Positions 24,127-32,969 of a stretch of DNA of 64,000 nucleotides are shown one piece after another (the first letter of the stretch is position 1; each line of letters starts with the position of its first letter). The stretch is from an uncultured Myxococcales bacterium (GTDB lineage: Bacteria > Myxococcota_A > UBA9042 > DTJE01), in NCBI GenBank assembly GCA_903857665.1, contig CAIOFV010000105.1, positions 1 through 64,000 on the forward strand, given 5' to 3'. The notes under the pieces were generated by a model that did no database searches, was not told the DNA's origin, and was given only the letters and a program-made list of their open reading frames with translations. A program made the translations under genes and the position numbers.

Positions 24127-25593
24127 GTGGCCCGAGTGGACCTGGCGGGGTTCAATGTCGATGCGGACCTTCTCCGCGAGTTGGCCGCCCTGCATCCCGA
24201 ACCGATCGAACTGACCCCCGAGACCGTGTCGGCCGCCTACGCCCGCATCAGCCGGGATTCGAGGCCCGTCGGCGAGCTGCGCCGCGTGTCCCGCCTGGAG
24301 GTCGACAAGGCCCGGGCGTCCAACGAGCGGATCGTGTTCGGGCTGGGCCACGCCTCGGTGGCCGAGCACGCGGTGTTCAACTTCGACGTGCTGGAGGTGT
24401 CCCGCCTGGCCATCGAGGCCCTCGAATCCCACCGGCTGGCGTCGTACACCGAGAAATCCCAACGATACGTGCGCCTGGGCGAGGACTACGCGATTCCCGA
24501 GGAGGTCGAATCGAAGGGCCTTGCGGGCGAGTTCACCGAGTTCGTCAGCCGGGCCTTTTCGCGCTACGCGCTGCTGGTCGCCCGGCTGATGGCCTCGGGC
24601 GTTCCGGACAAGATGGCCGGCGAGGACGCCCGGTACGCGCTGCCCCTGGCGGTGCACGGGCAGCTGGGAATGACCTGCAACGCCCGGTCCCTGGAACATC
24701 TGGTCCTGCGCCTGAACTCCAGTCCCCTGGCCGAGCTGCGCGACCTGGCCCGGTCCTTCCTGGCCGTCGCGAAGCCGGTGGCGCCGTCGCTGCTGCGGTA
24801 CATGACGCCCGGGCCGTACCACCTTCTGCGCGAGGCCGACATCGCCGCCTCCGTCCGGTCCCTGCTGGGCCCGGCGGTCGCGCAGGCGCCTGTCGATCAC
24901 CCCGCGGACCCGTTCTCCACCGGCGTCCGCCTGGTGAACGCCACCACCGACGGGGACGCCCGGATCCTGGCGGCGCTGGCGGTGCCGACGCTGGGGACCG
25001 ACTACCCGTCCGCGATGGCGGCCGTCCTTTCCCTGGACGCTGACGGCCGGACCCGCCTGTACCGCGCCGTCACGGCACGCCTGGGCGTCCACGACGCGCT
25101 GCCCCGGGAATTCGAACTGGCCTCGATGACCTTCGAGATGGTGGTGTCCGCCGCGGCCTTCGGGCAGATGAAGCGCCACCGCATGTCCAGCCTGACGACC
25201 TGGCCCTACGATGCCGCCCTGGGCATCACGATCCCCCCGGCGATCGCCGAGGCCGGCCTTTCGGACATCCTCCAGGAAGGCGCCGACGAGGCGTCCGCGA
25301 TGGTCGCCCGATTGGGCGGGCCCGGGGACCCGGTATCGGCGTATGCCCTGCTGAACGCCCATCGGCGCCGCTGCCTGTGGACGCTGAACCTGCGGGAGTT
25401 CTACCACGTCAGCCGGCTGCGCGAGGACGAGCACGCCCAGTGGGACATCCGCCTGCTGACCGCGGCCATGGCCGACCTCGCGCGCGGCGCTTTCCCGGTC
25501 TGTTCCGGCCACCTCGGCGGCAAGGATCGGTTCACTACCCGGGCCGCCCCGCAGGCGCCTGCCGCGGACGTCCGCCCCGATCCCGCGGGATGA
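24127..25593 (+). CDS. thyX: FAD-dependent thymidylate synthase with two ThyX-like domains
   Basis: ThyX makes dTMP from dUMP using methylene-tetrahydrofolate and FAD/NADPH. This protein has 488 residues, about twice the usual length, with two ThyX-like halves. The N-terminal half has SHRLASYTEKSQRY (101-114), close to the RHRxxSxNExSxRY signature but with Ser in place of the first Arg, and then NARSLEHLVLRL. The C-terminal half keeps KRHRMSS (349-355) but lacks the ExSxRY part, and ends with LREFYHVSRLR..HAQWDIR. The halves may form a pseudo-dimer within one chain. The GTG start has GAGGAGG 5 bases upstream. No thyA is in view. Confidence 0.85.
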   Translation: MARVDLAGFNVDADLLRELAALHPEPIELTPETVSAAYARISRDSRPVGELRRVSRLEVDKARASNERIVFGLGHASVAEHAVFNFDVLEVSRLAIEALESHRLASYTEKSQRYVRLGEDYAIPEEVESKGLAGEFTEFVSRAFSRYALLVARLMASGVPDKMAGEDARYALPLAVHGQLGMTCNARSLEHLVLRLNSSPLAELRDLARSFLAVAKPVAPSLLRYMTPGPYHLLREADIAASVRSLLGPAVAQAPVDHPADPFSTGVRLVNATTDGDARILAALAVPTLGTDYPSAMAAVLSLDADGRTRLYRAVTARLGVHDALPREFELASMTFEMVVSAAAFGQMKRHRMSSLTTWPYDAALGITIPPAIAEAGLSDILQEGADEASAMVARLGGPGDPVSAYALLNAHRRRCLWTLNLREFYHVSRLREDEHAQWDIRLLTAAMADLARGAFPVCSGHLGGKDRFTTRAAPQAPAADVRPDPAG

Positions 25594-25653
25594 ATCCCGT
25601 AACCTCCCGTACCGATGCGGCTCATCCGGAAGCCGCGGGGGGAGGATCCCGTC

Positions 25654-25683
25654 TTGACCGGTTGCCTGCAGGTCCGGTACACT
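25654..25683 (+). promoter_or_regulatory. Candidate promoter for the VWA-type lipoprotein
   Basis: TTGACC, 18 bp, TACACT, ending 30 bp before the ATG at 25714. Its position inside the longer open frame supports the downstream start. Confidence 0.5.
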
Positions 25684-25713
25684 CCAACCCTGAGCGCTTG
25701 CAGGGGTATCCCG

Positions 25714-28437
25714 ATGAAGATTCGCGCTTTCGCCGCCTTGATGGCCTGTTCGCTGGCCGCGGTGGCGTGCAACGATGTGCCGGTGCGCAACCTCACGTCG
25801 TCGTACCAGGTGCAGGTCCAGGAACTGCGCGACCGCGGCAAGCCGGCCAAGCTGGACATCCTGTGGGTCGTCGATGACTCCCCGTCGATGTGCCAGGAGC
25901 AGCAAAGCCTGGCGTCGTCCTTCAGGGCCTTCCTTGAAGTCTTCCAGAAGTACACCGCGATCGACATGCAGCTGGCGGTCACGACGACCAACGTCTGCGC
26001 CAAGGGAAGGCCGACCGCCAACCGCGGGAAATTCGTCTACACCCCGGCGACGGACGTCCCCCCCGAGTGCGTCGAAAAGCGCGTCATCCCGTGCCAGAAC
26101 GACGGCCAGTGCGCGGCCTGGTCGACGCAGAACCCGGGAAACCCTCTGCCGGACGCGGCCAGCTGGGTGTGCGAGCACCGGTCCGCCGCCTCGGAACTCT
26201 GGACCTGCGACACGTCGGCCGAGGTCAAGGCCCAGGGCGCCGACGACAAGTACCCGGGTGACTTCCTGTTCACGATGTCATCGGCGTGCCGATACAAGTG
26301 CGACCCGAATTCGGACCCCGCGAAGTGCGCGCGGGTGTTCGGCCAGCCCGACGGCTGTTCCACCGCCTCGACGGGCACCCAGTTGTCCATGTGTGAATCC
26401 GGCACGTGCAGCACCGACGCCTGCTCCGCGAACCTCACCCTGGCCAGTGCGGTGGACTGCGCCACCCTCTGCCGCGGCCACGAATGCGCCGCCGTCTGTA
26501 CCGACCTCATTGCCGACGCGACGCAGTGCCAGGCGAAGTGCGATGCCGCCTCCGGTTCCTGCCTGGACGTCTGTGGCACCGTTTCCAAGCAGGACGAGTG
26601 CGCGACCGTCTGCGTATCGGATTGGACGTGCCAGCAGAAGTGCGAGGCCTTCCTCCACGATGCGGCCGGATGCCAGTCCGTTTGCGCCCAGAGCACCCTC
26701 ACCGAGTGCCAGACCGACTGCGGCACCCGGTTCCCGAAGCAGGGTTTCCTGTGCGTGTTGGCCTGCGACGGCAAGTACGATTGCACCGACCGGTGCATCG
26801 CCCGGTTCGGCGAGCCCTCCTACCGGTGCAACTCCCCGGATACCACCGGCAACCTCGCAGGCTGCCTGCGGCCGCCGGCCACCCTCGCATGCCCCCCGCT
26901 CGCCCAGGGCCCGACGATGTTGAACAACACCGTGGCCGATCAGTGGCTCAAGGAATGGATCGCGGGCCGCTGGGGCGGCGATCCGGAATGGGATCCCAAG
27001 TGGAAGCAGTTGCCGACCACCGACTCCGCCGAGGACTTCGCGGCCCGTGAAATGGCGCGCTCCAAGGTCTTCGAACTGTTGTTCAAGTGCATGGCCACCG
27101 TCGGCGCCCACCAGGACAACGTCTGCGGCAACCAGGAGCAACCCCTCCGGGCTGCCTGGATGGCCCTGGATCCCGAGGGCGAAAACGCCGACCAGGCCAA
27201 GAAGTTCCTGCGCGACGAGGCCTACCTGCTGATCGTCGCGGTCGGCGACGAGGACGACTGCTCGGCGCCCGAATACGAAAAGTCCGCGGGCACGTTCGAC
27301 AACGTCATCCCGGCCGAGGAGTACGGTCGGTGCACCTGCCAGCGCGACGAACTGGGCTGCACCCCGGCGGGCGACTGCAACCCGGCGGCGTGCCTGACCA
27401 ACAACAAGTTCGACGTCAAGAAGTGCCCCCTGTATTCCACCGCCCGCTTCGTGAACCAGTTGCGCAGCCTCAAGCCCGACCCGGCGCAGGTCGTGTTCGC
27501 GGCCATCAATGGCGGAATCATCCTCGGCTCGCCCACCAGTCCGTCCAGCGACATGAAGTCGGTCACTTCCCGCTACTTCGACTGCAAGTGCGACGTGTCG
27601 GCGCCGTACACGGCCCCCCTGACCTACGGATGCCTCAGCACCAGCGGCAAGGCCGACCTGGGCATCCGCGTCGCCGAGGTCGCCGAGGCGTTCGGCCTGG
27701 GCAGCTACGGCCAGTTCTCGAACATCTGCTCGGACGCGGGCCTCAAGCCGGCGCTCGAAAACATCGCGAACCTGGTCATCCCGCTGCTGACGCAGGTCTG
27801 CCTGCCGCGGCCGCTGGAGTGGTCGTGCCAGGGCAAGTGCGAGTCGCTGTTCAACGACCGCGACAACTGCCAGAAGGCCTGCGGGGCGTCGGACTGCTTC
27901 ACCACCTGCCAGAATGCCTTCAACGGCAAGCCGGGCTGCGCCGCCATGTGCGCCTCGGGCGAGTTCATCGAGGTGTACAAGTACGACGCCAAGGGCAACT
28001 GCGCGAAGGTCGATGCGGGCGGCAACTGCCTGCCCATGAAGTTCGCGCAGAACGCCGCCGCGGAGGGCGACTATTTCCTGGTGCCGAACTCGCCCGTGTG
28101 CCCGCTGTTCTACGTGACGCAGGCCGAACGCGTCGAGAACGCGATCCAGTTCAAGACGCCGCTGGAATACTCGGACCGCATCCAGATCGTCTATCGCGCC
28201 GCGGCCTTCTCGTGCCAGGACCGTTGCGATCGGGTCTTCAGCGACCAGGCGACGTTCTGCAACACGACGTGCAACGGGACCACCGAGGCATGCCTCGACA
28301 CCTGCACCAAGGCCGCCGCGGCCCGCAACTGCGGGTACGTCTGCGGCACCAGCGCCACCACGTGCATCGAGCAGTGCACCGCGGCGGGCCGCACCAATTG
28401 CCCCTTGATCTGCAAGGCCGACCCGCCGACGTCGTGA
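25714..28437 (+). CDS. Cys-rich lipoprotein with VWA-like (MIDAS) domain
   Basis: A 907-residue predicted lipoprotein. A signal peptide ends in a lipobox (LAAVAC, lipidated Cys at residue 22). A von Willebrand A-like domain follows, with a MIDAS-type DDSPSMCQEQ after strand DILWVV. Three Cys-rich blocks, built on CxxxC/CxxxCG spacing (for example CQKACG, CQAKC, CTDRC), are spread along the protein and form many predicted disulfides. Similar proteins are frequent in Myxococcota and related lineages, where they are thought to be surface adhesins or substrate-binding proteins. The function here is unknown. The ATG at 25714 is preferred over the one at 25615, which would bury the signal peptide. 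Confidence 0.85.
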   Translation: MKIRAFAALMACSLAAVACNDVPVRNLTSSYQVQVQELRDRGKPAKLDILWVVDDSPSMCQEQQSLASSFRAFLEVFQKYTAIDMQLAVTTTNVCAKGRPTANRGKFVYTPATDVPPECVEKRVIPCQNDGQCAAWSTQNPGNPLPDAASWVCEHRSAASELWTCDTSAEVKAQGADDKYPGDFLFTMSSACRYKCDPNSDPAKCARVFGQPDGCSTASTGTQLSMCESGTCSTDACSANLTLASAVDCATLCRGHECAAVCTDLIADATQCQAKCDAASGSCLDVCGTVSKQDECATVCVSDWTCQQKCEAFLHDAAGCQSVCAQSTLTECQTDCGTRFPKQGFLCVLACDGKYDCTDRCIARFGEPSYRCNSPDTTGNLAGCLRPPATLACPPLAQGPTMLNNTVADQWLKEWIAGRWGGDPEWDPKWKQLPTTDSAEDFAAREMARSKVFELLFKCMATVGAHQDNVCGNQEQPLRAAWMALDPEGENADQAKKFLRDEAYLLIVAVGDEDDCSAPEYEKSAGTFDNVIPAEEYGRCTCQRDELGCTPAGDCNPAACLTNNKFDVKKCPLYSTARFVNQLRSLKPDPAQVVFAAINGGIILGSPTSPSSDMKSVTSRYFDCKCDVSAPYTAPLTYGCLSTSGKADLGIRVAEVAEAFGLGSYGQFSNICSDAGLKPALENIANLVIPLLTQVCLPRPLEWSCQGKCESLFNDRDNCQKACGASDCFTTCQNAFNGKPGCAAMCASGEFIEVYKYDAKGNCAKVDAGGNCLPMKFAQNAAAEGDYFLVPNSPVCPLFYVTQAERVENAIQFKTPLEYSDRIQIVYRAAAFSCQDRCDRVFSDQATFCNTTCNGTTEACLDTCTKAAAARNCGYVCGTSATTCIEQCTAAGRTNCPLICKADPPTS

Positions 28438-28570
28438 TCCGGCCCCCCGCCGGCGATCGCATCCAGCTCCGCTCCCGGCTTCACGTTTCCGCCGGCCCCG
28501 TGCGACGATCGGGAATCGATCGGCCGCCCCGCCGTTTCCGGGTGCCTGGCGGTCGTCCTCCGGAGGTGCC

Positions 28571-29938
28571 ATGACCCGACGAAACCTCGTGCAGTCCCTG
28601 CTGCTGGCCGGCGCGCTCACCGTGATCCCGGTGGGCCCGGGGCCGTTCGCCCAGGCGCCCGCAACGCCCGCCGCGCCCCCGGCCGCGGGAACCTCCGAAC
28701 CTTCGAGGGGTCCGGACAGCAAGGACCTCTTCGAATCGATCCACGTGGTGGTGGGACCCTCGGCCCGCGCCCTGGACCCGATCGCCGTATCGCCGTTCGC
28801 CTGCATCGACGGCGCCCAGGGTTCCTGCAAGGAAATCGACGAAGTCCTGGCGAAGGACCTGACGCTGTCGGGCTTCTTCAAGGTCCTGGACAAGGCGGCC
28901 TTCCTGGGCGATCCGGCCGCTGCCGACCCTGCGTCCCCCCGGTGGGACGACTGGTTCAACGTCGGGGCGAAGTACCTGGTGACGGTGGCCGTGTCGAAGG
29001 GCGCGTCGGGGATCGACCTGCGCTTCCGGCTGGCCTCGGTGGGCGACCACAAGGCCATCGCGGTCAAGGGATCGACGGCGACGAACGTGGCGCCCGGTCA
29101 CGTCCGTCGGGCGGTCCACGCCTTCGTGAACGGCATCATCGAGGCCATCACCGGGAAGCCGGGCATCTTCGGGTCCCAGGTGCTGCTGTCGCTGAAGCTC
29201 CCCGGGTTCGAGCGGGCCATCCAGGCGATGGACATGGACGGCAGCGGACGGCGGACGATCATCGACAACAAGTCGTCGAACATGTTCCCCCGGTGGGCCC
29301 CGGGCGGCGGCGTGCTGTACACGTCCTTCCTGTCGGGCCTCCCCCAGGTGTACGTGGACGATCGGCGGGTCACGCACGACGAGCACCAGTACCGCAGCGC
29401 GGCCTTCTCGCCGGACGGGTCGCGGATCGTGGCGTCCGTGGACATGGACGGCCAATCGGACCTGGTGCTGCTGGACCCGAAGACCGGCGCCATCACGAAG
29501 CGCCTCACCGAGTCCGAGTGGGACGAGGTCACGCCCTCGTGGTCCCCGGACGGACGATCGATCGCCTACTGCTCGAACAAGACCGGGCGCCCCCAGATCT
29601 ACCTGATGAACGCCGACGGCACCGGCGAGCGCCGCCTGACCATGCGCGGCTCGTACAACACGTCGCCGCGGTTCGGCCCCACCGGCCTGGTGGCGTTCGC
29701 GGGCATGGACGACTTCGTGTCGGACCTGTTCACCGTCGATATGTCGGGGAACATCAACCGGTTGACCCAGCAGCAGGGCAGCAACAAGGATCCCGCGTGG
29801 TCCCCCGACGGACGCTGGCTGGTGTTCCTGTCGGACCGCGCCGGCGCCTGGCGCGTGTTCCTGATGACCGAGGACGGCCGCTACCAGTTCCCGGTCACCG
29901 GCAAAGGCGAGCCCTGGGGAACCCCCGACTGGCGGTAG
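28571..29938 (+). CDS. tolB: Tol-Pal system protein TolB
   Basis: A 455-residue periplasmic protein. It has a signal peptide (about 1-28, LLLAGALTV), a Pro/Ala linker, the TolB N-terminal domain (about 55-190) and a six-bladed beta-propeller built from WD40-like PD40 repeats (SFSPDGxRI, SWSPDGRSIAY, AWSPDGRWLVF). TolB couples Pal to the TolQRA inner-membrane complex for outer-membrane constriction and integrity. No tolQ, tolR, tolA or pal is adjacent. GGAGG lies 5 bases before the ATG. Confidence 0.92.
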   Translation: MTRRNLVQSLLLAGALTVIPVGPGPFAQAPATPAAPPAAGTSEPSRGPDSKDLFESIHVVVGPSARALDPIAVSPFACIDGAQGSCKEIDEVLAKDLTLSGFFKVLDKAAFLGDPAAADPASPRWDDWFNVGAKYLVTVAVSKGASGIDLRFRLASVGDHKAIAVKGSTATNVAPGHVRRAVHAFVNGIIEAITGKPGIFGSQVLLSLKLPGFERAIQAMDMDGSGRRTIIDNKSSNMFPRWAPGGGVLYTSFLSGLPQVYVDDRRVTHDEHQYRSAAFSPDGSRIVASVDMDGQSDLVLLDPKTGAITKRLTESEWDEVTPSWSPDGRSIAYCSNKTGRPQIYLMNADGTGERRLTMRGSYNTSPRFGPTGLVAFAGMDDFVSDLFTVDMSGNINRLTQQQGSNKDPAWSPDGRWLVFLSDRAGAWRVFLMTEDGRYQFPVTGKGEPWGTPDWR

Positions 29939-29960
29939 CGTTCCCGGTACCTGCCACTTC

Positions 29961-29997
29961 GTACCCGTACCCGAACCCGAGCCCGTACCCGCTCCTG
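29961..29997 (+). repeat. Degenerate intergenic hexamer repeat (GTACCC / GAACCC)
   Basis: Just after the tolB stop, hexamers of the form G-[TA]-[AG]-CCC run head to tail: GTACCC twice, GAACCC, GAGCCC, GTACCC, then a decayed GCTCCT. They lie outside genes, and a weaker array in the opposite orientation is seen at 32865-32900. Confidence 0.6.
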
Positions 29998-30018
29998 CTC
30001 CCGATCTCCTCCTGGGCC

Positions 30019-30048
30019 TTGTCCCGATCGCCCCGTCCATCCTATGCT
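30019..30048 (+). promoter_or_regulatory. Candidate promoter for the YihY/BrkB gene
   Basis: TTGTCC, 18 bp, TATGCT, 27 bp before the GTG start at 30076. Confidence 0.5.
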
Positions 30049-30075
30049 TCACCCGGATCCAGGACAGGGCAGGCG

Positions 30076-31053
30076 GTGGACGAAGTGCCGACTCCGAAGG
30101 ATGACAACGGGCCCGCGCCGGCGTCCGCTGCGCCCCCGGCCCGCGCATCGTCCATCGTGCGCGTCCTCCGCTCCGCGGCAAGCGCCCTCGGGACCGCCGC
30201 CCGGACGGCCGCCGAGGCGCTCCGGATCTACGTGGACGCCCGCGGACTGGACCACGCGGCCTCGATCTCGTTCTTCGGCCTCCTTTCGCTGGCACCGTTC
30301 GTCATCCTGCTCGTTTCGGCCGCCGGCTACCTGGCGATGATCCTGGGCCCGGAGGCCGCGCAGGTGGACTGGCTCGCCGGACAGGTCACCGACGCCCTGC
30401 GCTCCTTCACGCCGGTGGAAGGCGAAAAGGTCCGCGAGGTGGTGGCCGCTCTGGTCGCCCGTCGCACCTCCTTCGGGATCATCGGCGGCGTGGTGCTGCT
30501 CTTCGGCGCCTCGATGGCCTTCGGGGCCCTCGAACACGCCATCGCCGACATCTTCGGCCTGGCCCGGCGACGGAAGTTCCTGGTGTCGCGCGCCCTGTTT
30601 TCGGCGCTGCTGGTCGCCTCGGGCGTCGCCGTCTTCACCCTGCACCAGGGGATGACGATGGCCGACTCGATGCTGCTGGCCTGGCGTGGCGCCACGCTGG
30701 ACGAACTGCTTCGCGAGAGCGCCGTCCTGGACGCCCTCCTGACCTACCTTCCCGTGCCGCTGGGATTCCTCGCCGCCCTGTACCTCCCCGGCCTCGTGCG
30801 CATCCGCCTGGCCGCGGCGCTGGCTGGCGCGGGGGTCTTCTTCGTGCTCTGGGAAGTCGCCCGGGAGGCCTTCGAGTTCTACGTCACGCGCATCGCCTCC
30901 TTCGGCGTCCTCTACGGGTCCGTGGCGGCACCGCTGCTGGTCATCCTGTGGACCTTCTACTCGGCCAACATCTTCCTGTACGCCGCCTCGGTCAGCGCTT
31001 CCATCCAGGCCCGCCACAACAAAGCGCTTGCTTCCAGGACACCCAGGGAATAA
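30076..31053 (+). CDS. YihY/BrkB-family inner-membrane protein
   Basis: A 325-residue membrane protein with about six hydrophobic helices and the family-typical N-terminal block around DHAASISFFGLLSLAPF, a Gly-rich third helix (FGIIGGVVLLFGASMAFGALEHA) and a C-terminal helix pair with VLYGSVAAPLLVILWTFYSAN. The family was once annotated as ribonuclease BN; its real role is unknown and may be transport or envelope-related. The GTG start is chosen because it follows the promoter candidate and an AGGACAGGG stretch. An Ala/Pro-rich cytoplasmic tail precedes the first helix. Confidence 0.88.
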   Translation: MDEVPTPKDDNGPAPASAAPPARASSIVRVLRSAASALGTAARTAAEALRIYVDARGLDHAASISFFGLLSLAPFVILLVSAAGYLAMILGPEAAQVDWLAGQVTDALRSFTPVEGEKVREVVAALVARRTSFGIIGGVVLLFGASMAFGALEHAIADIFGLARRRKFLVSRALFSALLVASGVAVFTLHQGMTMADSMLLAWRGATLDELLRESAVLDALLTYLPVPLGFLAALYLPGLVRIRLAAALAGAGVFFVLWEVAREAFEFYVTRIASFGVLYGSVAAPLLVILWTFYSANIFLYAASVSASIQARHNKALASRTPRE

Positions 31054-31105
31054 ACTTCCCCGACCCGTTCTTTGGGTAGGGTGTCTCTTTAACGAGGGTT
31101 GGACA

Positions 31106-32701
31106 ATGAAGATCCGGTCGATGCTGGTGGCCACGGTCGCGATGCTCGCGGTTGTCGGCTGCAAGGAGCAGGCGGGAACGGACGCCGCCGGGAAGGCGGG
31201 CGCCGAGCCCAAGGAAAAAGTCGAATTCACGATGCACGTCATGGCCCAGTGCCCCTTCGGCGTGCAGGTTGAAAACGGCTTCAAGCCGGTGCTGGACAAG
31301 CTGGGCAAGGCAGTGGACTTCAAGGTCTACTTCATCGGCGACGAAGCCACGCCCGGCCAGTTGACCTCCATGCACGGCGACAACGAAATCAAGGGCGACC
31401 TGCTTCAGGTCTGCGCCATGAAGAACGCGCCCGACAAGTGGATGGACATCATCATCTGCATGAACAAGAACGCCCGCGACATCCCGACCAACTTCGACGC
31501 CTGCGCGACTGAAGTCAAGGCCGACGGCGCGAAGATCCATGCGTGCGCGGACGGCGACGAAGGCAAGGCCCTGCTGTCCGCCTCGTTCAAGGTCTCGAAG
31601 GACAAGGGCGCTCGCGGATCCCCCACGATGTTCCTCGCCGGCGCCAAGTACGAGGGTGGCCGGACCGAAAACGACTTCATCCGCGCGATCTGCGGCAAGT
31701 TCGCGACCGCGAAGCCGGAAGTCTGCAAGAACATCCCCGAGCCCAAGAAGATCCCCCTGACGGTCCTGTCCGATGCGCGCTGCAAGGACTGCTTCCCGGA
31801 CCGCATCCTGGGCCAGCTCAAGAACATGTTCCCCGGCCTGGAAGCCAAGACGGTTGACTACGGCACGCCCGAAGGCAAGGCGCTGTACGACGGCCTGAAG
31901 GACAAGGGCGCCAAGCTGCTGCCCGCGTTCCTGTTCGCCCCGATCGTTGCCGAGGATCCCGGCTTCCAGCAGGTCCAGCGCTTCGTCGCCGACGCCGGCG
32001 AGTACAAGCTGCTGCAGATCGGCGCGAAGTTCGACCCGACCGCCGAGATCTGCGACAACCAGATCGACGACGACGGCAATGGCAAGATCGACTGCGCCGA
32101 CGACGCCTGCAAGGGCAAGGTCGTCTGCCGCGAAGCGAAGGCGAAGCAACTGGACGTGTTCGTCATGGCCCAGTGCCCCTTCGGCGTGAAGGCCCTGAAC
32201 GCCATGAAGGAAGTCCTGGACGCCTTCAAGGACGACTCGATCGCCTTCAACATCAACTACATCGCCGACGAGCTGCCCGACGGTTCCTTCAAGTCGCTGC
32301 ACGGCCAGGGCGAAGTCGATGAGGACATTCGCGAGCTGTGCGTGATCAAGAACTACCCGAAGGGCGCCAAGTACATGGACTACGTCCTCTGCCGCAACGC
32401 GGACATCCGCGCGACCGAATGGCAGAAGTGCGCCACCGGCGGCATCGACGCCAAGGTCATCGACAAGTGCGCGTCGGGCCCCGAGGGCAAGAAGCTGCTG
32501 TCCGAAAACCTGAAACTGGCCAAGGACCTCGGCATCGGCGCCTCGCCGACGTGGCTGGCCAACAACAAGAACCAGTTCTCGGGTGTGGCCGCCGAGCAGA
32601 TCAAGAAGAACTTCTGCGCCTACAACGCGGACCTGAAGGGTTGCGCGAAGACGCTGTCCGGCGACGCCAAGGGCCCTGCGGGCGGCTGCGGCGCCAACTG
32701 A
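31106..32701 (+). CDS. Lipoprotein with three thioredoxin-like domains
   Basis: A 531-residue lipoprotein (signal peptide with VVGC, lipidated Cys19). Three thioredoxin-fold segments are seen. The first (about 38-205) is DsbA/GILT-like with a lone-Cys site QCPFG (Cys49) and cis-Pro loop GSPTMF. A middle segment (about 215-305) has CKDC (226-229) and LLPAFLF. The third (about 348-505) again has QCPFG (Cys357) and ASPTW. A linker at 316-335 resembles the CDNQxDDDxDGxxDC motif common in Myxococcota surface proteins. It probably handles disulfides or cysteine adducts in the periplasm, but the lone Cys sites argue against classical oxidase activity. Function is inferred. A strong hairpin follows the stop. 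Confidence 0.8.
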   Translation: MKIRSMLVATVAMLAVVGCKEQAGTDAAGKAGAEPKEKVEFTMHVMAQCPFGVQVENGFKPVLDKLGKAVDFKVYFIGDEATPGQLTSMHGDNEIKGDLLQVCAMKNAPDKWMDIIICMNKNARDIPTNFDACATEVKADGAKIHACADGDEGKALLSASFKVSKDKGARGSPTMFLAGAKYEGGRTENDFIRAICGKFATAKPEVCKNIPEPKKIPLTVLSDARCKDCFPDRILGQLKNMFPGLEAKTVDYGTPEGKALYDGLKDKGAKLLPAFLFAPIVAEDPGFQQVQRFVADAGEYKLLQIGAKFDPTAEICDNQIDDDGNGKIDCADDACKGKVVCREAKAKQLDVFVMAQCPFGVKALNAMKEVLDAFKDDSIAFNINYIADELPDGSFKSLHGQGEVDEDIRELCVIKNYPKGAKYMDYVLCRNADIRATEWQKCATGGIDAKVIDKCASGPEGKKLLSENLKLAKDLGIGASPTWLANNKNQFSGVAAEQIKKNFCAYNADLKGCAKTLSGDAKGPAGGCGAN

Positions 32702-32720
32702 TCCCCACCTGATGCCGTTT

Positions 32721-32752
32721 CGGGCGGCCCGGTCGTGAGGCCGGGCCGCCCG
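32721..32752 (+). terminator. Hairpin terminator after the thioredoxin-like lipoprotein
   Basis: A perfect 12-bp GC stem (32721-32732 with 32741-32752) around an 8-base loop starts 20 bases after the stop, followed by CTTTC. The T tract is short, so factor-independent termination is possible but not certain. Confidence 0.6.
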
Positions 32753-32864
32753 CTTTCACCCCTCCCCAGAACCCATCCCGACTCGCGAAAGGATCGAATC
32801 GTCCCGCCCCGGTGGCATGGCCGAGGCCAGGCCGCGCCTTCCTTTCGGCGGGGAGCCCCTGCAG

Positions 32865-32900
32865 GGAACGGGAGTACGAGGGACGGGAACTGGGAGAACA
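32865..32900 (-). repeat. Decayed intergenic G-rich hexamer tract
   Basis: Units such as GGGAAC, GGGAGTAC and GGGACGGGAAC recur here, the reverse complement of the CCC-type hexamers after tolB. The rest of the 32753-32969 gap shows no gene or clear signal. Confidence 0.35.
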
Positions 32901-32969
32901 GGCGGCCGGTTGCGCCCGGGAAGGAGCCGGGATGGCGTCGCCTCAGGGAGAAGGGGGGCTGCGGTCCCC

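Noticed and set aside
23947-26178. Minus-strand 743-codon open frame.
   Set aside because: It spans the thyX gene and two neighbours in antisense, with no domain and no ribosome-binding site.
26278-29067. Minus-strand 929-codon open frame.
   Set aside because: It is antisense to the VWA-type lipoprotein and tolB, with shadow-like composition.
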